DNA of 64,000 bases, from the NCBI RefSeq assembly GCF_000317615.1, contig NC_019780.1, forward strand, positions 2,501,840 through 2,565,839, written 5' to 3'. Source of the DNA: Dactylococcopsis salina PCC 8305 (GTDB taxonomy: Bacteria > Cyanobacteriota > Cyanobacteriia > Cyanobacteriales > Rubidibacteraceae). The position numbers were made by a program, and so were the translations under genes. Below the pieces are notes generated by a model. The model made no database searches. It worked only from the letters and a program-made list of their open reading frames with translations, and was not told where the DNA came from. Of the stretch, positions 1 through 9,297 are shown piece by piece. Position 1 is the stretch's first letter. Each line of letters begins with the position of its first letter.

Positions 1-1
1 C

Positions 2-148
2 AATAATCAACAACATCTCGGTGGCATTTCTAATCGTTTACAAGGGGAAGATAACCTTGATGAGATTCGGAATCGTCTAGATGGCATTGAAAAGCATTCT
101 CCTGATTTTCCGAAAACATCAGAAGTCTATTACGGCAATCGCAAATGA
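2..148 (+). CDS. C-terminal end of an unidentified protein (cut by window edge)
   Basis: An open frame enters from the left edge and ends at TGA 146-148, giving 48 residues that are polar and charged, with the phrase NRLQGEDNLDEIRNRLDG and the end YYGNRK. I do not recognise the family. The last codons overlap the left end of a short inverted-repeat element that begins near 134, so the present stop codon is probably supplied by that element and the original C-terminus may have differed. Function unknown. Confidence 0.45.
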   Translation, partial: NNQQHLGGISNRLQGEDNLDEIRNRLDGIEKHSPDFPKTSEVYYGNRK

Positions 149-230
149 ATTGTAAATTAATCCCCCCTAACCCCCCTTCGCAAGGGGGGAACGGTTTATC
201 AACTTTTTACAAATGAATTAGAACTGCTAG
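134..230. repeat. About 97-bp MITE-like inverted-repeat element, copy 1
   Basis: The stretch has imperfect terminal inverted repeats (GGCAATCGCAAATGAATTG at the left, CAAATGAATTAGAACTGCTA at the right) around a C/G-rich palindrome (CCCCCCTAACCCCCCTT then AAGGGGGG). The whole unit recurs in reverse orientation at 34042-34140. No transposase is present, so it would be non-autonomous. It can form a long hairpin in RNA and separates the partial gene from the ribokinase remnant. Confidence 0.7.
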
Positions 231-246
231 ATCAGTCAAAATAACA

Positions 247-1190
247 ATGAATCAGTCTCATATCGTTGTCTTTGGTAGTCTCAACATGGATTTAGTCGTC
301 AATACTTCCGAGTTGCCTTTAGCAGGGGAAACGATTACAGGAGAAGGGTTTGCGATGATTCCTGGGGAAAAGGGGCAAATCAGGCGATCGCGGTGTCTCG
401 TTTAGGCTTCCCTTGTCGCATGGTGGGACGCATTGGGAAAGATAGTTTTGGGGAAATATTGCTTCGATCGTTGCGAGAAAGCCAAGTGGATACCACAGGA
501 ATTTTAGTGGATGAAACGGCACACACGGGCGTTGCTGTAATCACGGTTAATCGTAACGGAGAAAACCAGATTATTGTGATTCCTGAAGCCAACGGGAATC
601 TAGATGAAACTGATGTCGATCGCTTGCGTCCTCACTTAGAAGGGGCAGCGTATTTATTGATGCAGTTGGAAGTCCCTTTAGCATCGATCGAAGCCGCCGC
701 CGAACTGGCTAGAGAAATGGGAGTGAAAGTCATTCTTGATCCTGCACCAGCGCAACCGTTACCGTTTACTCTTTATCGAAACCTGAACATCATCACCCCC
801 AACGCCTTAGAAGCAGAGAAATTAGTGGGGTTTCCTGTCACCGATACCGATTCAGCGCAACAAGCCGCCACCTATTTACAGGAACAGGGCGTGGAAACAG
901 TAATGATTACATTAGGACAACAGGGGGTTTATTGTGTGAATAGAGAAGAGAGCTTTTTTGTCCCTGGATTCGATATTGAACCAATTATTGATACTGTTGC
1001 GGCAGGAGATGCGTTTAATGGGGGGTTAGCAGTGGCGTTGTGTAGTGGAATGAACCTGCAACGATCGATCATTTGTGGCTCGGCGGCGGGTGCGCTGACA
1101 GTAACCCGTGCGGGAGCGCAGTCTGCTTTACCCGATCAAGAAACCCTTTCAACATTTTTAGGGGAGCGTGTCGGCTGGAAGGAATTATAA
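247..1190 (+). pseudogene. rbsK: Ribokinase (PfkB family), single-base frameshift
   Basis: Ribokinase phosphorylates D-ribose to ribose-5-phosphate using ATP. ATG 247 opens with HIVVFGSLNMDLVV and PLAGETI, typical of the family, but the glycine-rich GGKGANQA sugar-binding motif is broken: at 364-367 there are four G where five are expected, so the upstream frame runs to TAG 403-405. The downstream frame continues with GKGANQAIAVSRLG and carries the anion-hole/catalytic motif DTVAAGDAFNGGLAVAL near its C-terminus. Restoring one G would give a full-length protein of about 314 residues. Either a recent pseudogene or a sequencing error in a G run; everything after the lesion looks intact. Confidence 0.85.
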
Positions 1191-1236
1191 CTTATCCTTT
1201 AACTGTGAAATGCTAATACCAATTTAAAAAGTAAAT

Positions 1237-1395
1237 GTTACATCTTGTAGGGTGGGCAAGGCAAACCCTACGGTCTATCCATAGGTTTTTCGTTTATTGT
1301 ATCAATCACAACGTAGCAAGGTTTTATATCAAGTTCAGGTAATTGCTTATAATTGGTGTTGGGTTTCGCTTCCCTCCACCCAACCTACTTTTTAT
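1237..1395. repeat. Two interspersed repeats (TGTAGGGTGGGC and TTGGGTTTCGCT families)
   Basis: The gap between rbsK and hemA holds a copy of the family reading TTGTAGGGTGGGCAAGGCAA (also near 10743, 41487 and 58003) and, at about 1326-1395, a copy of the family GTTGGGTTTCGCTTCCCTCC-ACCCAACCTACTT (also near 20115, 39265, 49460 and three times near 51400-51530). Both can fold on themselves. No gene is seen in this gap. Confidence 0.7.
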
Positions 1396-1445
1396 CTGGA
1401 AAGACTTATAGGGACAAACGACGGTTTGCCCCTAATTGTTTGTGC

Positions 1446-2732
1446 TTAACCGTATTGCTGCTCTGGATCGAGGTTAAACAGTTTTTGTAGAGATTGGATA
1501 GTACGGCGACGCATTTCTATATCCTGCTGCGCTCGTAATTCCACCATCGGTTCATGGAGAATTTTATTCACAATTCCCCGTGTCAGCGCTTCAATCACTT
1601 CTTGATGTTTTTCTGCAAACTCTGTTCCTAAACGGGAGAGTGCTTTTTCTAGTTCTTGTTCCCGAATGGTTTCCACTTTTTCTCGTAAACAGCTAATGGT
1701 GGGAACAGTTTCTAAAGAGCGCCACCACACCTCAAATGATTCTACCTCCTCATCAAGTAACGCTTCTGCTTCTTGCGCCATTTGACGACGACTGGCGGTA
1801 TTTTTCGCCACTACTGCTTTTAAGTCGTCAACGTTATAGGTTTCTAACCAGTCTAATTCGTTAACATCAGGGGCAATGTTTAAAGGAACAGAAATATCAA
1901 AGAGTTTTAAATGGTGATTGGGATCAAGATTTTGTTCTAATTTCGCGCGATCGAGAATCGGTTCACTAGATGCGGTGCTGGTAAAAATTAGATGAGATTC
2001 TCCCATCACTGTCATCATTTCTTCGAGAGGATGCAATTGTAATTCCGCATCTGTAAACTGTTTCGCTAGGTCTGCCGCTCGTTTTTGGGAACGATTGACG
2101 ATCGAAATTTGGGTTGCTCCTTTCGCCAACAGATGTTGTACCAACAACCGCGCCATTTTCCCTGCACCGATAATTGTACAGTGATACGCTTCGAGATTGT
2201 TTACCTTACTTTGAGCCAATTCTACGGCGGCGGAACTAATGGACATTGCACCCGTCCCTAAGTTTGTGTTGCTCCGCACTCGTTTTCCTGCAGAGAGCGC
2301 TTGTTTAAAGAGTCGATCGAGCAGTCTGCCAATTCCCTGATACTTTTGCGCCAATTTGTGAGCGTGTTTCACCTGAGATAGAATTTGTCCCTCTCCCAAG
2401 ACTAAACTATCTAAACCAGCTGCCACGCGCATTAAATGCCGCAGTGCATCTTGATGGAGGAGAATAAAGAGGTGTCGTCGCAGTTGGGAAATGGGGTAAG
2501 CACTGCGCTCGGATAAGAATTGGGTAATTTCGTGAACGCCTTGTTCTGCATCTGTGATCACCGCATAAATTTCTAGACGGTTACAGGTGCTAAGAATGGA
2601 AATTTCCTCAATGTGAGGCAATTGGCGTAAATGAGCGATCGCATCTTCGATCGCATGATCCTGAATACTTAACTTTTCGCGCACCGCCACAGGTGCAGTT
2701 TTATGGCTTAAACCGACAACTACGATATTCAT
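1446..2732 (-). CDS. hemA: Glutamyl-tRNA reductase
   Basis: Reduces the glutamate carried by tRNA-Glu to glutamate-1-semialdehyde with NADPH, the committed step to haem, chlorophyll and phycobilins. The 428 residues are full length for the family. The N-terminus [20 protein letters not shown] and the catalytic-Cys motif [11 protein letters not shown] (residue about 50) are exact family signatures; [18 protein letters not shown] starts the NADPH-binding domain near residue 190, followed by the C-terminal helical dimerisation part. It begins at ATG 2732. It is transcribed opposite to raf1 and looks monocistronic here. Confidence 0.97.
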   Translation of the reverse strand: MNIVVVGLSHKTAPVAVREKLSIQDHAIEDAIAHLRQLPHIEEISILSTCNRLEIYAVITDAEQGVHEITQFLSERSAYPISQLRRHLFILLHQDALRHLMRVAAGLDSLVLGEGQILSQVKHAHKLAQKYQGIGRLLDRLFKQALSAGKRVRSNTNLGTGAMSISSAAVELAQSKVNNLEAYHCTIIGAGKMARLLVQHLLAKGATQISIVNRSQKRAADLAKQFTDAELQLHPLEEMMTVMGESHLIFTSTASSEPILDRAKLEQNLDPNHHLKLFDISVPLNIAPDVNELDWLETYNVDDLKAVVAKNTASRRQMAQEAEALLDEEVESFEVWWRSLETVPTISCLREKVETIREQELEKALSRLGTEFAEKHQEVIEALTRGIVNKILHEPMVELRAQQDIEMRRRTIQSLQKLFNLDPEQQYG

Positions 2733-2900
2733 TATGTTCTCTTAAAAGTATTTTCTTCTTCTCGTCAATAAAAAACAGTCTGGAGTCTAAATCCCTCCTT
2801 CCCATCTTTTGCAATTTATACGGAATTGTGTGTCAAATGAAAGATTTTGAAAACAAACTTTGTAAAATTTTCTAAACCCCACCTCCAACACCAATCAGTG

Positions 2901-2928
2901 ACCAGTTACCAGTTACCAGTTACCAGTT
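2901..2928. repeat. Four perfect ACCAGTT heptamer repeats
   Basis: ACCAGTT is repeated four times without a gap. Short tandem heptamers of this kind (STRR) are a known feature of cyanobacterial intergenic DNA. Copy number may vary between strains. Confidence 0.85.
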
Positions 2929-2952
2929 GTGCTTGATCTAATCAGTTACTTA

Positions 2953-3206
2953 GGGCTGGCTGAAGAAAGCTAAAACTCACGTACCATCTGGTTTTAAGGC
3001 TCTTAAATCCTCAAAAAAGTGCAAGGGAGACAAGGGAGCGATTTTTCTCCCCCATCTCCCCCATCTCCCCCATCTTCCCCATCTCCCCCATCTCCCCCAT
3101 CTCCCCCATCTCCCCCATCTCCCCCATCTTCCCCATCTCCCCCATCTTCCCCATCTCCCCCGTCTTCCCCATCTTGCCTCTTGCCTTTTGCCTTTTCAGC
3201 AAACCC
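2953..3206. mobile_element. MITE-family element with minisatellite cargo, 6-bp target duplication
   Basis: The unit starts GGGCTGGCTGAAGAAAG and ends CTTTTCAGCAAACCC, a relaxed version of the ends of the MITE at 7944-8163. It is flanked on both sides by TACTTA (2947-2952 and 3207-3212), a perfect 6-bp target-site duplication. Its right part (CTTGCCTCTTGCCTTTTGCC) also resembles the right part of the MITE. The interior is mostly a 9-bp tandem repeat. No transposase. Confidence 0.65.
3046..3174. repeat. 9-bp minisatellite (CTCCCCCAT)n with CTTCCCCAT variants
   Basis: About fourteen copies of a 9-bp unit, CTCCCCCAT, with interspersed CTTCCCCAT variants. Because the unit is a multiple of three it stays open on both strands, reading Pro-Pro-Ser on the plus strand and Gly-Glu-Met or Gly-Lys-Met on the minus strand. 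Strong strand asymmetry (C-rich plus strand). I do not call a gene. Confidence 0.9.
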
Positions 3207-3314
3207 TACTTAGTAGCTTACAATCTGTAGGGAAGTGATCAACCCATGAGGATTAGGGAACGGATTTACGATAAATTAGTAGAGGACAGTCATTTGCTTA
3301 ACCTACCGTAATTC

Positions 3315-4382
3315 ATGCCAGAACAGCCGTCACCTCTTTCCGAAGAAAACGCCACTGAAATCTTCCGACAACTCCGACAAAAAGAAGGAAATTGGGTTGA
3401 GTGGGGAAAATCTTGTCAACAGTTACAAAAAGCGGGATACAACACACAGACCATTTTTGAAAAAACTGGATTTGAGCCAGTTCACCAAAATCAAGTGATT
3501 GTTGCGTCTCAAGTTTATGAGACGATCGCGGAAACGGGTGTCGAAGATCAGGTGAAAGAGCATTTTCGCAATAAAGGAAGTGATATTCTGTATGAATTTC
3601 GTATTCTTCCCCCACAGGAACGATCGCAAGCGGCGACTCTCGCCGTTGAGAAAAACTTAACCCAGCCTGAAGCACATGATATCGCCAAAGCGATTAAAGA
3701 GTTCTCTTATTTAAGTTCTCTCCCAGACGGATTTACCAATGGTGCGGGTGATGCGATCGCCTATCATTACTGGAAACTGGCGCGAGGGAAAAGGGATTTA
3801 CAAGCCCGATCGCGCCTCATTGCTCAAGGATTGCGCTTTGCCTACTCTAACACCGCCAGAGAAAAAATTGAAAGCCTTCTCAGTGATTTTACCGTTGTTC
3901 CAGTAACACCCGCGCCGAATCTTCCTCTCTATCGTTTAGAACAAGAAGAGGAACTCCCTCGCATTCTTCCTGTTCTTCCGAGCTTAAAAACCAGTGTCTC
4001 ACAATTCGAGGCAGTTTCCCAACCGCAACCCCAAGGAGTATTTAGCATTACTGAAACTTCAGGGAAAGAACAATGGGTGGCGCTTCCAGGTTGGCAGATG
4101 ATTTGTGCTGCTAGTGATCCCGTTGCGATCGTTTGTGAGAAAGAGGAACTCCCGAAAAGTGATTCTCTACGCAATGAATCGTTTTTAGTGGTGATCGATC
4201 GCGCGGCTACGGATTGGTATCTACACAGTTATTTTTTAGTGGAAGCTGAAGAGGGATTAGGGATTCGATGGTTTGAACAAGCGCCGCCACAAAAGTTATT
4301 AGGAAAGGTGATTCTGATTTTACGTCCAAAGCGTATTATTGATGAAGGGGCGATCGCGCAAAGTTGGCAAGTTGAGGAATAA
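3315..4382 (+). CDS. raf1: Rubisco accumulation factor 1 (Raf1)
   Basis: Raf1 is a dimeric chaperone that clamps RbcL dimers during assembly of form I Rubisco in the cyanobacterial cytoplasm. The 355 residues fit the family: an N-terminal alpha domain (about residues 10-190) with the helix-turn-helix-like stretch EGNWVEWGKSCQQLQKAGY, followed by the conserved SYLSSLPDGFTNGAGDAIAYHY region, a linker, and a C-terminal beta domain with LPGWQMICAASDPVAIVCE. Start at ATG 3315. It converges tail-to-tail with mnmE, leaving only 9 bp between stops. Recognised from the conserved domain phrases; no search was run. Confidence 0.93.
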   Translation: MPEQPSPLSEENATEIFRQLRQKEGNWVEWGKSCQQLQKAGYNTQTIFEKTGFEPVHQNQVIVASQVYETIAETGVEDQVKEHFRNKGSDILYEFRILPPQERSQAATLAVEKNLTQPEAHDIAKAIKEFSYLSSLPDGFTNGAGDAIAYHYWKLARGKRDLQARSRLIAQGLRFAYSNTAREKIESLLSDFTVVPVTPAPNLPLYRLEQEEELPRILPVLPSLKTSVSQFEAVSQPQPQGVFSITETSGKEQWVALPGWQMICAASDPVAIVCEKEELPKSDSLRNESFLVVIDRAATDWYLHSYFLVEAEEGLGIRWFEQAPPQKLLGKVILILRPKRIIDEGAIAQSWQVEE

Positions 4383-4391
4383 TCAACGCCA

Positions 4392-5759
4392 CTATTTCCC
4401 AATGCAAAATCGACTAAAAATTCGATCGAGCATGGATTCGGTGACTTCCTCTCCTGTAATTTCTCCGAAGGCTTGGATCGCACTTCGCAGATCGATCGTC
4501 CAAAAATCTAAAGGAAGCTGCTGCTCGATCGTTTCTAAAACGTGCTGTAAAGCGGTTTTGGCGCGAGTTAAAGTGGCTGCTTGACGTTGATTAATAGCAA
4601 AATCGCGATTCGCTGCGTTAACGTTGCCTTTCTGCACTAAACTGAGGATAGCACTTTCTAAGTCTGTAATGCCTTGAGATTGCGCGGCTGCGGTGGCGAC
4701 AGTGTTTTGAATCGTATCAGGATAGTTCACTGTCTGGGGCGATTTGAGATCAGTTTTATTAATGACTAAAATCAATGGACGAGCTTTAACCTGTTCATAG
4801 ATTAGATCATCTTCTTCTGTCCATCCCAATTGCGCGTCAATGGTGTGTAAAATGAGATCAGCTTTTTCCGCCGCTTGGCGCGATCGAGCAACTCCAATTT
4901 TTTCCACCTGATCCTCTGTCTCTCTAATCCCCGCGGTATCTAACACCTCCACTGGAATCCCTCCCACCACTAGATTCGACTCCACAACATCTCGTGTCGT
5001 TCCAGGTAACTCAGTGACGATCGCTCGATCGGTGCGACTCCAAGCATTCAGTAAACTGGATTTTCCCACATTCGGTCGTCCCACGATCGCCACTTTAATC
5101 CCTGTACGAAGTAATTCCCCTTGATCGGCTGTATTGAGGAAATCTTCAACGCGACTTAAAACCGCCTTCACCTGTTGCTGAATTTCCGTATTATCCAAAG
5201 GCGGTAACTCATCAGCAAAATCCACTCGCGCTTCCACCTCCGCCAAAATATCTAAACAAGTGCTGCGTAACTCCCGAATCGGTTGCGCCAACTTTCCTTG
5301 TAACCCAGCCAAAGCCATTTCCCCAGCTTGTGGCGATTTTGCGCCTACCAACTCCGCAATACTTTCCGCTTGAGTGAGATCAATTCGTCCATTGAGAAAC
5401 GCACGAAGAGTAAACTCTCCCTGTTGAGCCAATCTTGCCCCCTGCTCCAAACACAAGTTTAACACCTGTTGTACGGGAATCATACCGCCGTGACAGTGAA
5501 ACTCGACCACATCCTCTTTTGTATAAGAGCGAGGAGACTGCATAATTAAGAGTAACGCCTCATCAACCGTTTTTCCAGTTTCAGGATGAGAAACATAACC
5601 GTAGAGAATGCGGTGAGACTCCCAAACTTGTTTTCCTGGGGCATGAAACAGACTTTTCGCAATGGAAAGCGCCTTTTCCCCTGATAAGCGCACAATTCCC
5701 ACGCTACCTTGTTGAGGAACAACTGGAGTCGCAATAGCGACGATCGTATCTCCTTGCAT
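4392..5759 (-). CDS. mnmE: tRNA modification GTPase MnmE
   Basis: With MnmG, MnmE adds the carboxymethylaminomethyl group to U34 of several tRNAs. I choose ATG 5759 ([13 protein letters not shown]), which gives the usual 455 residues; the frame stays open 42 codons further upstream but that part is hydrophobic and unlike the family. Visible are the N-terminal tetrahydrofolate-binding domain, the G1 motif [10 protein letters not shown]2 region PGTTRD, G3 DTAG, G4 NKTD, and the C-terminal catalytic FCIGK motif (C-x-G-K). Confidence 0.97.
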   Translation of the reverse strand: MQGDTIVAIATPVVPQQGSVGIVRLSGEKALSIAKSLFHAPGKQVWESHRILYGYVSHPETGKTVDEALLLIMQSPRSYTKEDVVEFHCHGGMIPVQQVLNLCLEQGARLAQQGEFTLRAFLNGRIDLTQAESIAELVGAKSPQAGEMALAGLQGKLAQPIRELRSTCLDILAEVEARVDFADELPPLDNTEIQQQVKAVLSRVEDFLNTADQGELLRTGIKVAIVGRPNVGKSSLLNAWSRTDRAIVTELPGTTRDVVESNLVVGGIPVEVLDTAGIRETEDQVEKIGVARSRQAAEKADLILHTIDAQLGWTEEDDLIYEQVKARPLILVINKTDLKSPQTVNYPDTIQNTVATAAAQSQGITDLESAILSLVQKGNVNAANRDFAINQRQAATLTRAKTALQHVLETIEQQLPLDFWTIDLRSAIQAFGEITGEEVTESMLDRIFSRFCIGK

Positions 5760-5818
5760 AAGTTTATCCTTTGTATGTATTATAGTAATGCGTTTTTTAA
5801 TCGGGATTAGATAGTAGA

Positions 5819-6577
5819 TTAAGGATAATCTTCCCGAATATAGCGTCCAGAAAAATAGCCGTTCAAACCACAATAAAACTCGCAATTTTGAGCTTCAACA
5901 TCCACAAAAATATCACTAAGGTTTAGGGTAACTTGACAGGCTTCAGATTGAGAAATTGTGTTTTCCGTATTAGAGCAATCGTTCCAGATCAATTGTTGAG
6001 GTGATGAATCTTTTGGTCTAGCTCCTTCAAAACTAACTCGACAAAGGTGACTGTAGGGACTGCTCACAGTGCTAATCCAAGCGGAGACACTGCCATTAAG
6101 ATGACCAACGAGAAGCAACTGACCTGTGATGTTGGGATGATCATGGGAGTAACTGTTAGGGTGTGGGGTCACTTGATAAGTTTGGGCGAGAGTTTGCAGA
6201 CGATCCATATAGGCTTGTCGAGTACAGTCACGATTAGACTGACATTGATCACGCTTTTGTAACCAATCCTGTTGTGTCTTAATCAGGGTTTGGCGGGCTT
6301 CTGGGGTTAGCTGTTCCCGAATCCCCTGATAAAGTTTTGCCATTTGACGATCTAGCCAGCTTAAATCCTCTTCTGTGCAAATTAGATGCTCGGTAGGGGT
6401 GATCGCCTGACTACAATTAAAACTGGGGCTTCCATTAAACGGACTCTCCGCTTGCGCGAGTGAAGCAAAGCCAAGAACTAATACAGAGGGTACACTTAAA
6501 CCAATGAATTGCCAACAAAGATCGCGCTTACATAAACTAAGCCAGTGATGTATTATTTTCTGAGTTCTTGTTTTCAT
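5819..6577 (-). CDS. Secreted LprI/DUF1311-type protein
   Basis: The 252-residue product has a basic start, a hydrophobic segment (about 22-40) and a signal-peptidase-like site LAQAES, so it is predicted to be exported. The mature part begins with [20 protein letters not shown], then [12 protein letters not shown] and [11 protein letters not shown], the cysteine and helix pattern of the LprI/DUF1311 domain, known in some bacteria as a lysozyme-inhibitor-like fold. The C-terminal 110 residues (with several Cys) are not recognised. Located directly upstream of mnmE on the same strand, so they may be co-transcribed. Confidence 0.7.
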   Translation of the reverse strand: MKTRTQKIIHHWLSLCKRDLCWQFIGLSVPSVLVLGFASLAQAESPFNGSPSFNCSQAITPTEHLICTEEDLSWLDRQMAKLYQGIREQLTPEARQTLIKTQQDWLQKRDQCQSNRDCTRQAYMDRLQTLAQTYQVTPHPNSYSHDHPNITGQLLLVGHLNGSVSAWISTVSSPYSHLCRVSFEGARPKDSSPQQLIWNDCSNTENTISQSEACQVTLNLSDIFVDVEAQNCEFYCGLNGYFSGRYIREDYP

Positions 6578-6730
6578 GATTGATGTTAGTGTTACTCAAC
6601 ACTTCTCCTTCATCGTGAATCCTTTATCGTTGGTCTTTTTTATCATTATTGTAGCTCCTCAGTCAGCATCTAATTTTAAGGATTATGGAGAACCTGTTCC
6701 AAAACATTCAACAGTTATTCACGCAAGAGA

Positions 6731-7211
6731 ATGAGTTCTGATATTAAAATATTGGATTGAAGAAAATTGGACTAACTTAATTGAAGTTACCCTCGCTTTG
6801 ACTGTTGCAATTTTAGTCTCTTGGCTGGGTGCAAGTATTTTTAGTCGCTACTTCGATCAATCTCTTTTAGATGCAGCAATTCAAAGTAAACGCAAGATAA
6901 ATAGTGAGCTTTTATTATTAGGAAAACTGATCATAAATGCCAGCATTATCTTAGTTGTAATCATCATTTTTGCTCAAACCCATGATGTTAATTTATTTGG
7001 TTTAATCGCCAGTTTACGGGTTGGTGGTTTAGCCGTTGCTTTTGCGGCTCAAAAAAGTTTAGAACAGCTTTTAGGGGGAATTGTGCTTTATGTTGATCGT
7101 CCTTTTGTTCCTGATGATTATATCGGTTTACCTGATGGAACATTTGGGAGAGTGGAATCAATTGGACTTCGATCAACGCGGATTCGAGTATCAGGATCAG
7201 TTACGGTATAG
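6731..7211 (+). pseudogene. Truncated MscS-type mechanosensitive channel
   Basis: The readable frame (from about 6754) contains transmembrane helices and the pore-lining/beta-domain signature of small MscS channels: LRVGGLAVAFAAQKSLEQLL, then GGIVLYVDRPFVPDDYI and GRVESIGLRSTRIR. The protein stops right after IRVSGSVTV, where MscS normally continues with its beta domain and C-terminal cage. At the 5' end, ATG 6731 (MSSDIKIL) is followed by a stop in its own frame, and the channel frame has TGA just upstream, suggesting a second frameshift. Probably non-functional. Confidence 0.75.
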
Positions 7212-7378
7212 AATTTACCTGTAATGAACCGACTGTTTATGTTGATTCACCCGTAACCGTTTAGTTGTTGATGTTACAAAAACGAAATTGCTCTGGTCGA
7301 AATTCAGCGATTTTGTTTTTTCCTCAGATATAATGAAACTAATGACCCAGGGCGTAGAACAGAAGGTAAACTGAAAGT

Positions 7379-7885
7379 ATGGATCCAGCTTTACAATACC
7401 CCATTTTTGGGGCGGAAATCAAGTGTCCCCACTGTCGTCAAACTATTCCCGCGCTTACTTTAACCGATACCTACTTATGTTCGCGTCATGGGGCGTTTGA
7501 AGCTGATCCCAAGACAGAGGAATTAGTTCATTTACAGTCGGGGCGCTGTTGGCGAATGTGGGAAGGTCAATGGTATCGACAACACACTCATCCCGATGGC
7601 ATTCGCTTTGAGATTCACGAGGCGCTCGATCGACTCTATACTCAAGGATATCGCGCCACACGGGTAATTATTGCCAATCGCTATAAAGATTTGGTAAGCT
7701 CCTATCTAGAAAAGCATCGATCGCGCTGGGGAGAAAGTAAATCGGATCAGCTGCGTTTGTATGGCTTACCCATTGCGTTTAGTCCCGATGAAGAGGAAGA
7801 ACCCCGTTGGGGTGTGATTAATTTTGATTTAGAAAAAGAACCAGGTGTCCCTGTACGCTATCCCTATTTTCGTTTGTTTGAATAG
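7379..7885 (+). CDS. Conserved cyanobacterial protein, TIGR02652-like
   Basis: A 168-residue soluble protein with an N-terminal zinc-ribbon-like CPHCRQ motif and a later CSRHGAFE. The phrases FGAEIKCPHCRQTIPALTLT and SGRCWRMWEGQWYRQHTHPD are characteristic of a cyanobacteria-only family that I know as TIGR02652; function unknown. The C-terminus (GVINFDLEKEPG, YPYFRLFE) is complete, so the gene looks intact. Stand-alone. Confidence 0.75.
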   Translation: MDPALQYPIFGAEIKCPHCRQTIPALTLTDTYLCSRHGAFEADPKTEELVHLQSGRCWRMWEGQWYRQHTHPDGIRFEIHEALDRLYTQGYRATRVIIANRYKDLVSSYLEKHRSRWGESKSDQLRLYGLPIAFSPDEEEEPRWGVINFDLEKEPGVPVRYPYFRLFE

Positions 7886-7943
7886 GTGGTGATTGGTATC
7901 GCCCCCTAACCCCCAATTCTGGGGGAATGTGGTCAATTAATTA

Positions 7944-8163
7944 GGGCTTGCTGTTGGGAAACTGAAAGTCTTACCAAATAAGGATTTGAGGCGATTCAGT
8001 TTAGATAAAAATGCAAGTTCATTGATTGTTCAATCGTCACGCACCTTGCATCAAAATCTTCCCCTCCTACCGATCAATCAACCCTAAGGCAACTTGCCTC
8101 TTGCCTCTTGCATGCAAGCCTTTTGCCTTACTTAACCAACCAATGGACTTTTTCAGCAACCCC
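7944..8163. mobile_element. 220-bp MITE with 6-bp target duplication (TAATTA)
   Basis: The element starts GGGCTTGCTG and ends TTTTTCAGCAACCCC, inverted ends of each other, and is bounded by TAATTA on both sides (7938-7943 and 8164-8169). A second full copy in reverse orientation lies at 63673-63879 and shares nearly all of the left 90 bp and right 45 bp; the middle (TTGCCTCTTGCCT-type heptamers) varies. There is no coding capacity, so a transposase elsewhere would have to move it. It ends 12 bp before the ATG of the VOC gene. Confidence 0.85.
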
Positions 8164-8175
8164 TAATTACTTGTT

Positions 8176-8625
8176 ATGATGCACCACGTTTCGATTCGCA
8201 CTGGAGATATTCACCGCGCGATCGCATTTTACGAATTATTCGGCTTTACCATCCAAGAAAGATTTACTACAGGTTACACTCTCGCTTGTTGGTTAGAGGG
8301 GTGGAACTCTCGTTTAGAATTAATCCAAATTCCTCAGCCGAAACCAGCACCAGATGCGTTCCATGATGAACATTATGTGGGATATTATCATCTTTCCTTT
8401 GATGTTACCGAGTTTGCTGCCAGTTTGCCACAATGGTTAGAGAACGTTCGATCGCGCTTTCAAAACGCATCAAAGGAAAACCCAGAACAAATTTCTCCCT
8501 TAAAGGTATTACTTGAACCCACGCAACAAATCATCGGGGAAACAGTTTATGAAGTTGCATTTATTGCTGATGCGGATAGCCTACCATTAGAAATTATTCG
8601 TAATCAAGGAAAACCCAATCAATAA
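8176..8625 (+). CDS. VOC/glyoxalase-superfamily protein
   Basis: A 149-residue protein with the paired beta-alpha-beta-beta-beta pattern of the vicinal oxygen chelate fold. The N-terminus MHHVSIRTGDIHRAIAFYEL carries a metal-ligand His and the typical D-I-xx-A-I-x-F-Y helix; RLELIQIP and later YYHLSFDVTE supply further ligand-like residues, ending with a DADSLPLEII strand typical of the fold. Substrate unknown. The MITE lies immediately upstream, so its promoter may be replaced or disturbed. Confidence 0.8.
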   Translation: MMHHVSIRTGDIHRAIAFYELFGFTIQERFTTGYTLACWLEGWNSRLELIQIPQPKPAPDAFHDEHYVGYYHLSFDVTEFAASLPQWLENVRSRFQNASKENPEQISPLKVLLEPTQQIIGETVYEVAFIADADSLPLEIIRNQGKPNQ

Positions 8626-8646
8626 AGTAATAAGCTAGAAAAAAAG

Positions 8647-9285
8647 ATGTTATTAGAATTAAAACGTTGGGAAATTCCCCCTGGACATCAAGCGCTGATT
8701 AAAAATGTTTCTTGGTCAGAATTAGAGCAAATTTTAGAGGAATTAGGGGAAACTCGATCGAGCCGTATTTCTTATAGTAATGGGAATTTAGAAATTATGA
8801 CTCCCCTTCCCGAACACGAATATAGTAAAGTATTAATTAGCGATTTTGTCAGGATTATTTTAGAAGAATTAGAACAAGAATATTGGAACTTAGGCGCAAC
8901 GACATTTAAATCAGAAAAAATGGCGCAAGCTGTCGAAGCAGACGAATGTTTTTATATTCAAAATGAAGCGATTGTTCGGGGGAAAAAACGGATTGATTTA
9001 AACCGAATGCCTCCTCCTGATCTCGTGATTGAAATTGACATTACCAACCGCACTCGCTTTAAGAATTATCAACTTTTAGGTGTTCCAGAATTATGGCGTT
9101 ATGATGGCACTAACTTAGAAATTAATCGCTTACAATCAGGAACATATATTCTATCCGATGAGAGTTTACAGTTTCCTCAATTGGCGATTAAAGAAGTAAT
9201 CCCTCAGTATTTAGAAGCCAGTAGAAGTGAAGGAAAACTTACCATAATGAAACAGTTTCGACGTTGGGTAAGAGAACAAATTTAG
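8647..9285 (+). CDS. Uma2-family (DUF820) putative endonuclease, tandem copy A
   Basis: Uma2 proteins have a PD-(D/E)XK nuclease fold and are greatly expanded in cyanobacteria; their role is unsettled. Here 212 residues contain the N-terminal MTPLPEHEY region, the acidic phrase AVEADECFYIQN (about 98), and the core PPPDLVIEIDITN (about 122) followed by YQLLGVPELWRYDG. The gene follows the VOC gene by 21 bp. Copy B, starting 12 bp after its stop, has nearly the same first 500 bp. Confidence 0.88.
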   Translation: MLLELKRWEIPPGHQALIKNVSWSELEQILEELGETRSSRISYSNGNLEIMTPLPEHEYSKVLISDFVRIILEELEQEYWNLGATTFKSEKMAQAVEADECFYIQNEAIVRGKKRIDLNRMPPPDLVIEIDITNRTRFKNYQLLGVPELWRYDGTNLEINRLQSGTYILSDESLQFPQLAIKEVIPQYLEASRSEGKLTIMKQFRRWVREQI

Positions 9286-9297
9286 TCGGAAAAAAAG

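Larger units (their letters stand above)
2733..3314. other. Gene-free 0.58-kb gap with repeats between hemA and raf1
   Basis: This divergent intergenic region must contain the promoters of hemA (minus) and raf1 (plus). It is filled by a heptamer repeat (2901-2928) and a MITE-like element holding a 9-bp minisatellite (2953-3206). Open frames in the minisatellite exist on both strands but are simple-sequence artefacts. No conserved gene was seen. Confidence 0.6.

Noticed and set aside
3011..3213. Open frames on both strands (Pro/Ser-rich on plus, Gly-Glu-Met-rich on minus)
   Set aside because: They are the direct translation of a 9-bp tandem repeat and have no flanking conserved protein sequence or ribosome-binding site.
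5760..5885. N-terminal extension of MnmE by 42 residues
   Set aside because: The extension is hydrophobic and unlike the family; ATG 5759 gives the standard start [12 protein letters not shown] and the usual length.
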